Assembly: GCF_015624485.1 (NCBI RefSeq)
Contig: NZ_CP061378.1
Span: forward strand, 1,488,001-1,552,000
From: Bradyrhizobium genosp. L
GTDB taxonomy: Bacteria > Pseudomonadota > Alphaproteobacteria > Rhizobiales > Xanthobacteraceae
Direction: 5' to 3'
Length of the DNA: 64,000 bases
Positions 58,124 to 64,000 of this stretch are shown piece after piece (position 1 is the stretch's first letter; each line of letters begins with the position of its first letter). The translations under genes were made by a program, and so were the position numbers. The notes under the pieces are model-generated. The model had not been told where the DNA came from. It saw nothing but the letters and a program-made list of their open reading frames with translations, and searched no databases.

Positions 58124-58726
58124 ATGGGCCAAGAGATTGGGATCGAAGGCAAAAAGCTTGAGATCGTGAAATATGCGTTCGACCGGTTCTCCGAGAACGG
58201 CTTTCACGCAACGGGAATGGAAGCGGCGCTGGCCGGTAGCGGCATATCCAAGCGGACGATCTACAAGTATTTCCCGTCGAAGGAAGACCTGATCGAGGCC
58301 GTGCTGGAGCTCTACAGCGCGGTCGTCCTGCAACAACTCTTCGGTCCGGTCGCGGACATCAGCGACCCGCGCGAACAGATCGTCGCGTTCTTCGATGTGC
58401 GCAAGATAGCCGGCCGGTTGCTCACACGCGGTTGCTTGGGCATGAAGGCCGCGCAGGAGTTTGCCGGAAAGCACGAAGACATCGTAACGCTTGGACGATG
58501 CGCGGCCTCACTTGGTGAATCGAAGTTCCTCGAGCTTTGCAAGGCGGCTGGTTTTGCCGAACCCACGCGCCTGGCAAAACAGCTCAACCTGATTTTTCAG
58601 GGCGCGCTCGCGATTTCTCATGCATCCGGCGACACATCGTCCTTCTTGCTGGCAAAGGACGTGGCGTCAGCCGTTCTGGAAAAGGCCGCCACGGCGCGCC
58701 GCAAGAGCACAAGACCGAAGCACTAG
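58124..58726 (+). CDS. TetR-family regulator of the dehalogenase cluster
   Basis: A 200-residue TetR repressor with N-terminal HTH (EIVKYAFDRFSENGFHATGM, then SGISKRTIYKYFPSKEDLIE). The C-terminal domain (RGCLGMKAAQEFAGKHEDIV) is the ligand-binding part. The ATG at 58124 has GAGGATGATGTG upstream; a GTG just before is the alternative. Two 18-bp operators lie directly upstream, between this gene and a leftward operon, so it likely controls both directions, including the haloalkane dehalogenase gene that follows it. Confidence 0.92.
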   Translation: MGQEIGIEGKKLEIVKYAFDRFSENGFHATGMEAALAGSGISKRTIYKYFPSKEDLIEAVLELYSAVVLQQLFGPVADISDPREQIVAFFDVRKIAGRLLTRGCLGMKAAQEFAGKHEDIVTLGRCAASLGESKFLELCKAAGFAEPTRLAKQLNLIFQGALAISHASGDTSSFLLAKDVASAVLEKAATARRKSTRPKH

Positions 58727-58818
58727 CCTTCTTCATTTCACGCGCGCTCGCGCGACGACAACCGCGGCGCGATCGTACCATTGACCAAATCGAAAACCGG
58801 GATCTGACAGGCAAGCAA

Positions 58819-59700
58819 ATGAGCGACAAACCGTTACCGAAGAAAACCATCGAAATCCTTGGCAAGAAGATGGCCTACTATGATGAAGGAGAAGGCCTTC
58901 CGATTTTCTTCCTTCACGGCAATCCCACGTCATCCTATCTCTGGCGCGATGTGCTCGCCGAGCTCCATGGATGCGGTCGACTCATCGCCCCCGACATGAT
59001 CGGAATGGGCGATTCCGAGAAGCTGCCCAATCCTGGACCCGAGACCTACACGTTCGAGACCCACAGGACCTATCTCTGGTCGCTCATCAACGGACTCGTT
59101 GGGCCGAGCCAAAAAGTCGTCATGGTCGTTCACGACTGGGGATCCGCCCTTGGCTTCAACTGGGCCTATTCTCATCCCAATCGCGTCGCGGGAATAACGT
59201 ATATGGAAGCAATCGTCAGCCAATACGCCAAGTGGAGCGAGTGGAGTACGAACGCCATTCCGGTGTTCCAGGGCTTCCGCTCCGACAAGGGCGAGGAGAT
59301 GATCCTGGATCAGAACATGTTCGTCGAGCGCGTATTGTTCGGCTCGATTTTTCGTGAACTGTCGGAGAAGGAAAAGGCGGAATATCGCAAGCCATTTCTG
59401 CAGCGCGAAGATCGATGGCCAACTCTTTCATGGCCGCGACAGCTACCGATTGAAGGTGAGCCGCCGCATATTGTGGATATGGTCAACGTCTATTCAAAGT
59501 GGATGTCCGAGAACGAGATCCCGAAATTGTTCATTAACGGTGATCCCGGAGCGATTTTGCACGGTGCTCGCCGGGAGTTTTGCCGCGGATGGAAAAGCCA
59601 GGATGAAGTCACCGTCAAGGGAAGACATTTCCTCCAGGAGGACTCCGGCGCGGAGATAGGACGTGCCATTCGGTCATGGCTCGGCAAGTACAAGCTGTAG
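58819..59700 (+). CDS. Haloalkane dehalogenase
   Basis: A 293-residue alpha/beta hydrolase of the DhaA/DbjA group. The halide-binding and catalytic pentad is intact: N35 in FLHGNPTSSYLWRD, nucleophile D106 and W107 in VHDWGSALGFNW, general acid E130 in ITYMEAIVS, and histidine near position 270 in GRHFLQEDSG. FVERVLFGSIFRELSEKE and the cap Trp in FPRELP-like SWPRQLPIEGEPP match dehalogenase II. It hydrolyses haloalkanes to alcohols, most likely in the cytoplasm. I start at 58819, where MSDKPLPKKT begins; the longer upstream frame overlaps the TetR gene. It is probably regulated by that TetR. Confidence 0.92.
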   Translation: MSDKPLPKKTIEILGKKMAYYDEGEGLPIFFLHGNPTSSYLWRDVLAELHGCGRLIAPDMIGMGDSEKLPNPGPETYTFETHRTYLWSLINGLVGPSQKVVMVVHDWGSALGFNWAYSHPNRVAGITYMEAIVSQYAKWSEWSTNAIPVFQGFRSDKGEEMILDQNMFVERVLFGSIFRELSEKEKAEYRKPFLQREDRWPTLSWPRQLPIEGEPPHIVDMVNVYSKWMSENEIPKLFINGDPGAILHGARREFCRGWKSQDEVTVKGRHFLQEDSGAEIGRAIRSWLGKYKL

Positions 59701-60136
59701 CCTATGAAATGACCTGGCGACGTGCGCGAAGATCGCCTGCGGCATGATGACGTGATTGAAGACATGCCCCGCTACCCGGCACGGGCAAAGCCTACCAATG
59801 TCTGTTTGTGGACCCGACTCGGACCCAGCGCGATGTCTGACGTGAGGCGGTAATGCGATCAAAAGGCGGACCTTGGCCCAGCCGCTGCTGACAAACCTCG
59901 ATCGGACGATACCGTGCCGCGCCGGCCAGCGCGTAGAGCGGAATTGCGAAAGCCATCGAACTCAACTACGGGATCCGCAGTACGGCGGGGTTATGGCGCA
60001 CTGACCAGCGGGTCTCCCTGGTCGCTCTAAGAATTAGATAGTGATCTCAATCACATAAGAGTTCACAGGTTTTATTCTGGGTGGCGCGCCAAATTCCGCC
60101 CAAGCGCTGATAGCTCGGCCTGACAGCACCCGCATG
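59701..60136. other. Gene-free stretch
   Basis: 436 bases with no supported gene. Short frames exist on both strands but carry no recognisable domain. It separates the dehalogenase gene from a convergent hypothetical gene. Confidence 0.5.
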
Positions 60137-60607
60137 TCATGCCGACGGGCCCGCGATCCAAATTCCTTTTGCCGGCCATGTCCCTTCGATCACGTTCGAG
60201 ACGACGTATGTCGTCTCGTCGAGCATGTCGATGCCGGCCGTGCCGCGCAGCACGGTGCCGTCAGGCTTGACGATCAGGACCGGCCCCTCCTTGGCGACCA
60301 TCTTCGACGTCACGATGAGATCGCCGTTCGGCATCGCAACCACCGGCCCCGCGCCCCAGTTCGCCGTGTCCTGCGCGTTGCAGGCGACGCGCGCCGCCGT
60401 TGCCTTGTCGAACGGCGACATTGCGGCGCACGCATTCAGATCGTCGATCAGGGGACGCAGGATCCCGGCTCCGCTCACGCCATGGTCCCTCAAGCGAGCC
60501 ACGAAAGCCTTGCCGTAGGCCACGCCCGGCCCGCAATCGGGCGTCAGCGTCGAGGTCGGCGCGCTCGACACACCAGGCGATGAGGCTTCGCTGTCCGGCT
60601 GCTGCAT
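60137..60607 (-). CDS. Hypothetical protein with propeller-like end
   Basis: A 156-residue protein, unrecognised. The front (MQQPDSEASSPGVSSAPTST) is low complexity. The remainder has beta-propeller-like blades: GAGPVVAMPNGDLIVTSKMV, GPVLIVKPDGTVLRGTAGID and ETTYVVSNVIEGTWPAKG, like a single remnant of an NHL or quinoprotein propeller. It could be a shortened relative of a larger protein. The ATG at 60607 is chosen because the frame before is highly charged and unlike the family. Confidence 0.5.
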   Translation of the reverse strand: MQQPDSEASSPGVSSAPTSTLTPDCGPGVAYGKAFVARLRDHGVSGAGILRPLIDDLNACAAMSPFDKATAARVACNAQDTANWGAGPVVAMPNGDLIVTSKMVAKEGPVLIVKPDGTVLRGTAGIDMLDETTYVVSNVIEGTWPAKGIWIAGPSA

Positions 60608-60682
60608 GATCTGCAATCTGTGGTCGTCCTCGCGGCGGGACAAGACCGCCAGGCGCGGCTCCGCGCGCACTCGGACCGACTG

Positions 60683-60979
60683 TCAAACCGCCTCGTAGGA
60701 CGCGATCTTCCTGATTTGCGGCGCGAGCAGGTCTTCGGCCGTTTCGAGATCGAAGCGGGCCTGCATGTTCATCCAGAACGCCGCACCGGTCTTGAAAAAC
60801 TTGCCGAGCCGCAGCGCCGTGTCGGCCGTCACGGGCTTTTCCTCGCGCGCGAGGCGTTCGATCCGGGTCCGCGGCACATGCAGCGCGGCCGCAACGGCGT
60901 AAGGGGTCAGCTTGAGCGGAACGAGAAATTCCTCCCGCAGGATTTCGCCGGGGTGAACCGGCGGAAGTTTCCTTGCCAC
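60683..60979 (-). CDS. HigA-family antitoxin, without a partner
   Basis: A 98-residue HTH protein of the HigA/VapI group. It starts with HPGEILREEFLVPLKLTPYA and has the XRE recognition helix (AALHVPRTRIERLAREEKPV). The end (GKFFKTGAAFWMNMQARFDL) is conserved in HigA. HigA normally follows a HigB RNase toxin gene; no HigB frame lies upstream or downstream. The start is GTG at 60979 because a TGA lies in frame just before. A palindrome 58 bases upstream (61037-61053) is a likely autoregulatory site. Confidence 0.88.
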   Translation of the reverse strand: MARKLPPVHPGEILREEFLVPLKLTPYAVAAALHVPRTRIERLAREEKPVTADTALRLGKFFKTGAAFWMNMQARFDLETAEDLLAPQIRKIASYEAV

Positions 60980-61036
60980 GTGCGATCACCATTTTTGGCA
61001 GCATTCGGCCTGTTCATACGTGTTCCAAGTTAATTC

Positions 61037-61053
61037 GTATCTCGATGAGATAC
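61037..61053. promoter_or_regulatory. Candidate HigA operator
   Basis: GTATCTC-GAT-GAGATAC, a perfect inverted repeat about 60 bases before the HigA start. HigA-type proteins bind such palindromes to control their own promoter. Confidence 0.5.
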
Positions 61054-61099
61054 TAGGGGTGACGCAACGTTTCCGTCCGTAGGGTCGGTTTGCGCCTCC

Positions 61100-62395
61100 T
61101 CACGCCGCGGCGAGCACGGCCTGCGCCGGCCGTCGGGTGATCAGCAGCGACAGCACGGCAGCGATGATGCCGGTCAGGCCTGCGATCATGAAGGCTTGCA
61201 GGTAATCGCCCTGGGCGGAGCGCATGAAGCCGGCGAAGAAGGCGGCGCAGGCGGCGCCGAGCTGATGGCCGGCGACCACCCAGCCGAACACCAGCGGCGC
61301 GTTCTTGTCGCCGAAGGCTTCGTTGGCGATCCGCACGGTCGGCGGCACGGTTGCGATCCAGTCGAGACCGTAGAACACCGCGAACACCGACAGGCTGACC
61401 AGCGAGAAGTCCGAATAGGGCAAATAGATCAGCGACAGGCCGCGCAGCCCGTAATACAGGAACAAGAGCTTGCGCGGATCGAACCGGTCGGTGAGCCAGC
61501 CCGAGAAGGTGGTGCCGAACAGGTCGAAGAATCCCATCAGCGCCAGCAGGCTTGCTGCCTGCACCTCGACGATGCCGTGGTCGCCGCAGAACGCGATCAG
61601 ATGGGTGCCGACGAGGCCGTTGGTGGTGAAGCCGCAGATGAAGAAGGTGGCGAACAGGAACCAGAACGCCCGCGTCTGCGCCGCGCGCGCGAGGTTCGAG
61701 AGCGCCGCGAAGAACGGATTGCCTTGCGCCGGTCCTGCCGGATGATCGTCGTGCTGGCTGCCGTACGAACGCAGGCCGACCGAGGCGGGCCGCTCGGGCA
61801 CCAGGACATACACCAGCGGAATGAGGGCCGCGCAGCATGCGGCCACCGTCAGCACCACCGGCTGCCAGCCGCCCCATGCCACCAGCGCCGCGAGGCCCGG
61901 CATGAAAATGAGCGTGCCGGTCGCGGTGCTCGCCGTCAAAAGCCCCATGACGAGGCCGCGATTGGTGGTGAACCAGCGATTGACGATGGTGGCGCCGAGC
62001 ACGTTGGCGACCGCGCCCGAGCCGATGCCGGAGAGCAGCCCCCAGCTCAGGAACAATTGCCACGGCGCGGTCATGAAGTAACTTGCGCCTGTCGACACCG
62101 ACATCAGCGCCAGCGCGCCGAGCACGGTGCGGCGGATGCCGAAGCGCTGCATCACGGCGGCTGCGAACGGGCCGGCGAGGCCGTAGAGGAAGATGCCGAT
62201 CGCAGCCGACGACGAGATCACACCGACGTTCCAGCCGAACGCCTGTTGCAGCGGCAGCATCAGCACGCCCGGCGTCGCGCGCAGGCCGGCCGACGAGAGC
62301 AGCGCGAGGAAGATCACGGCGACGACGACGAACGCATATTTCTGGCCGAACGGGCGCCGTGCGACGGGGGCGGGTTGAATCGGGGTGCTGGGCAT
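61100..62395 (-). CDS. MFS transporter
   Basis: A 431-residue major facilitator with about twelve transmembrane segments (the first starts YAFVVVAVIFLALLSSAGLR). Between TM2 and TM3 is GPFAAAVMQRFGIRRTVLGA, a version of the MFS loop motif; the region SGIGSGAVANVLGATIVNRW follows, and TDRFDPRKLLFLYYGLRG is the second loop motif between TM8 and TM9. It resembles oxalate/formate and related transporters, but the substrate is unknown. ATG at 62395. The divergent TetR gene at 62487 with a 19-bp inverted repeat between the two genes suggests repression until an inducer is present. Confidence 0.9.
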   Translation of the reverse strand: MPSTPIQPAPVARRPFGQKYAFVVVAVIFLALLSSAGLRATPGVLMLPLQQAFGWNVGVISSSAAIGIFLYGLAGPFAAAVMQRFGIRRTVLGALALMSVSTGASYFMTAPWQLFLSWGLLSGIGSGAVANVLGATIVNRWFTTNRGLVMGLLTASTATGTLIFMPGLAALVAWGGWQPVVLTVAACCAALIPLVYVLVPERPASVGLRSYGSQHDDHPAGPAQGNPFFAALSNLARAAQTRAFWFLFATFFICGFTTNGLVGTHLIAFCGDHGIVEVQAASLLALMGFFDLFGTTFSGWLTDRFDPRKLLFLYYGLRGLSLIYLPYSDFSLVSLSVFAVFYGLDWIATVPPTVRIANEAFGDKNAPLVFGWVVAGHQLGAACAAFFAGFMRSAQGDYLQAFMIAGLTGIIAAVLSLLITRRPAQAVLAAA

Positions 62396-62448
62396 GTTAC
62401 TTACCGGTACGTATTGCGACGCAGTCTGTATACGTACCGGTCAGTAAC
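62396..62448. promoter_or_regulatory. Long TetR operator between MFS and TetR genes
   Basis: Two 19-base arms match in 18 positions with a 15-base spacer: the left starts GTTACTTACCGGTACGTAT at 62396 and the right is its complement starting ATACGTACCGG and ending GTAAC at 62448. The inner 12 bases of each arm (ACCGGTACGTAT and ATACGTACCGGT) match exactly. The left arm abuts the MFS start codon. Confidence 0.75.
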
Positions 62449-62486
62449 ATTGTCAAGCGTGCGGGTGAGAACCCCGGAGAGCCGCC

Positions 62487-63092
62487 ATGAAGAAAACCGC
62501 CGAACCAGCCGCCGAACGCCCGGCCAAAGCCGCCGACCGGATTCGTGCCTCCGCCAGTGAGCTGTTCTATCGCGAAGGCATCCGCGCGGTCGGCGTCGAC
62601 GAGGTGGTGGTCCGCGCCGGCGTCACCAAGCCGAGCCTCTACCGCAGCTTCGCCTCTAAGGACGATCTCGCCGCCGCCTATATGCGCGACTACGAGGAGA
62701 ACTTCTGGGAGAATTTCGAGAAGCCCGGCGGAAAATCCTATTCCGATGCGCGAGAGCACGTGCTGGCCTATATCCGCGGGCTGTCGGCGCGCGCCGTAGA
62801 TGAGGGCTATCGCGGCTGCGGGCTGAGCAACGCCACCGTGGAATATCCGTCGCGCGACAATCCCGCGCGCCAGGTCGCCGAAGCGCACAAGAAGGTGTTT
62901 CGCAAGCGCCTGCGCGAGCTCGCAGCCGGCATGGGCGCCCGCCACCCCGCCGTGCTCGGCGACGCCCTGCTGTTGCTGATCGAAGGCATCTACGTCACCG
63001 GCCAGCAGTCGGAAGCCGGCCCGGCGCAGTCGGCGCTCACGGCGGCGAAGCTCCTGATCGATGCGAGCGTGGCGAAGCCGTCAGGCCGATGA
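62487..63092 (+). CDS. TetR-family regulator of the MFS transporter
   Basis: A 201-residue TetR regulator: DRIRASASELFYREGIRAVG, then VVVRAGVTKPSLYRSFASKD as the HTH. A DYEENFWENFEKPGG segment and a late, TetR_C-like domain (CGLSNATVEYPSRDNPARQV) follow. The arrangement is divergent from the MFS gene with a 19-bp inverted repeat in the 91-base gap; so it probably represses both. ATG at 62487; the region ahead contains CGGAGAGCCGCC. Confidence 0.92.
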   Translation: MKKTAEPAAERPAKAADRIRASASELFYREGIRAVGVDEVVVRAGVTKPSLYRSFASKDDLAAAYMRDYEENFWENFEKPGGKSYSDAREHVLAYIRGLSARAVDEGYRGCGLSNATVEYPSRDNPARQVAEAHKKVFRKRLRELAAGMGARHPAVLGDALLLLIEGIYVTGQQSEAGPAQSALTAAKLLIDASVAKPSGR

Positions 63093-63174
63093 AAGTCCGA
63101 TGACCAGCGGCAAGGTCTGCCTGGACCGCGATACGAATGGCAGACCTGCCGCTGCGCCGCTCTGGTAACGGCCG

Positions 63175-63600
63175 CTATTTCCCGGCCGGAAACACCAGCT
63201 CGCGCTGGCTGGTATCGACCACGAAGACGGCGAGCAGTTTTGCCGGCTTCGTCTTGCTGGCATTTTCGCTCACGCCATGGCGGTCGCCCGGCATTTCCGA
63301 AAAGCTTTCACCGGCCTGGTAGACCGTGACGGGACCATCATTGACCTGGCTGCGGATCGCGCCTTCCAGCACGGTGGCGTAGATGAAGGCCGACGGCGGA
63401 TGGGTGTGGGCCTCCGAGAATCCGCCGGGGCCATATTCGACGAGAACTCCCTTCATGCTCTTGCCGGGCACGTTCGGCAGTTCATGGTCGTAGACCAGCG
63501 TGACCTTGGCGCCCTTGCCGCCGCCGGGCGCATCGTGTGCGATGGCCGAACCCGACAGCAGCGTCGCGAGAGCGATCGCGATAACGCGTGATTTGATCAT
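63175..63600 (-). CDS. Secreted cupin-domain protein
   Basis: A 141-residue protein with a signal peptide (MIKSRVIAIALATLLSGSAI). The single cupin domain has GPGGFSEAHTHPPSAFIYAT with the metal-binding histidines in HTH and a later EMPGDRHGVSENAS. It is probably a periplasmic metal-dependent small-molecule-binding protein or enzyme; function unknown. The downstream ends well before the MFS/TetR genes. It is codirectional with an SDR-like gene whose stop is 59 bases upstream, so an operon is likely. Confidence 0.85.
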   Translation of the reverse strand: MIKSRVIAIALATLLSGSAIAHDAPGGGKGAKVTLVYDHELPNVPGKSMKGVLVEYGPGGFSEAHTHPPSAFIYATVLEGAIRSQVNDGPVTVYQAGESFSEMPGDRHGVSENASKTKPAKLLAVFVVDTSQRELVFPAGK

Positions 63601-63659
63601 ATCGATTGTCCTTCTCGAAGCCGGACGCCGCGCCGCCGAATTGCGGCAGGCGCGCGTGC

Positions 63660-64000
63660 TCATTTCCTGCTTTGGGTTGCGAACCATTGATCGAAGCCGA
63701 TGCGGCCGATGCGGGGATTGCCGTCGGAGACGAGCGAGCCGTCCTGCAGCCTGGTCCCGAAATACTGCGCCTCCGGATCGGCGATCACGGTGCGGGTATC
63801 GCCAATGGCCTTGAGGTAGCGGGCGGCGAAATCGCACAGCCGCAGGCGCTCGGGGCCGGAGATCTCGATGATGCCGTTGACCGGCGCGGCAACGGCCGCA
63901 TCCGTCACGAAGTCAGCGACGTCATCGGAGGCGATCGGCTGCAGATAGCCCGTAGACAGCCGCGCCGTATTGCCCACCGTGCCGCCCTGGGCGATGCCGC
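63660..64000 (-). CDS. NmrA/SDR-like protein, C-terminus (partial)
   Basis: The C-terminal 113 codons of an NAD(P)-binding Rossmann-fold protein of the atypical (NmrA-like) SDR type: LSTGYLQPIASDDVADFVTD, then NGIIEISGPERLRLCDFAAR, which is the usual end region with the DV and ISGPE motif. The N-terminal cofactor domain lies beyond the right edge. It is likely a quinone- or NADPH-linked oxidoreductase or redox sensor. It may be cotranscribed with the cupin gene downstream. Confidence 0.75.
   Translation of the reverse strand, partial: GIAQGGTVGNTARLSTGYLQPIASDDVADFVTDAAVAAPVNGIIEISGPERLRLCDFAARYLKAIGDTRTVIADPEAQYFGTRLQDGSLVSDGNPRIGRIGFDQWFATQSRK

Noticed and set aside
59674..59862. A 62-codon minus frame after the dehalogenase gene.
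   Set aside because: Overlaps the gene end and shows no recognisable domain.

Overview
The window looks like chromosome of a Bradyrhizobium-type alphaproteobacterium. Evidence: GC is high (about two thirds by eye), repeated palindromic units of the kind common in that genus lie between genes, the housekeeping block reads dnaG-rpoD and later rpoH-rluD, and much of the accessory content (LysE exporters, molybdenum hydroxylases, a PQQ alcohol dehydrogenase, a haloalkane dehalogenase) is typical of soil rhizobia. The species assignment is inference from style, not from a search.

Left part (1-17.5 kb): start of a Tat-exported protein running off the left edge, an acyl-CoA synthetase, an ArsR regulator with two SRPBCC proteins, a secreted LVIVD-repeat protein, a LysE exporter, and a TetR-controlled operon for a three-domain molybdenum hydroxylase (2Fe-2S and Mo domains fused; FAD subunit with an extra cysteine set). 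Then come a truncated TetR remnant, an acyltransferase, an N-formylglutamate amidohydrolase, two tandem transglutaminase-like proteins, a gamma-glutamylcyclotransferase-like protein and a short chlorite-dismutase-family protein.

Core (17.7-22.1 kb): dnaG, whose zinc ribbon has lost all four ligands, and rpoD.

Accessory region (22.4-33.9 kb): the most interesting part. It holds a 1453-residue protein joining a kinase-like domain to a SAMD9-like STAND NTPase, TPR and OB-like tail; a visibly lower-GC cassette encoding an unknown 275-residue protein and a 572-residue protein built of about eleven Trp-rich repeats; a lytic transglycosylase; an FRG-domain protein; and an intact IS5-family element with a 9-bp target duplication that split a long inverted repeat. 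A conflict or defence role for the first three is inference.

Middle (33.9-49.8 kb): an SDR, a lone receiver protein, a second LysE exporter, a 23-residue Lys/Ala miniprotein with its own terminator, a diguanylate cyclase, cell-wall enzymes (amidase, L,D-transpeptidase), a secreted beta-helix protein, a glycosyltransferase-like and a TylF-like methyltransferase gene, rpoH, rluD, a Tat-exported Rieske protein and a PQQ dehydrogenase with the Asp-x-Asp lanthanide signature but without the usual vicinal cysteines.

Right part (50-64 kb): a two-subunit Tat-exported molybdenum oxidoreductase, tRNA-Glu(CTC), and a cluster of two alpha/beta hydrolases, an SDR, an unknown protein, a TetR regulator and a haloalkane dehalogenase around two 18-bp operators. 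It ends with a solitary HigA-type antitoxin, an MFS transporter and TetR pair sharing a long inverted repeat, a secreted cupin, and an SDR-like gene cut by the right edge.
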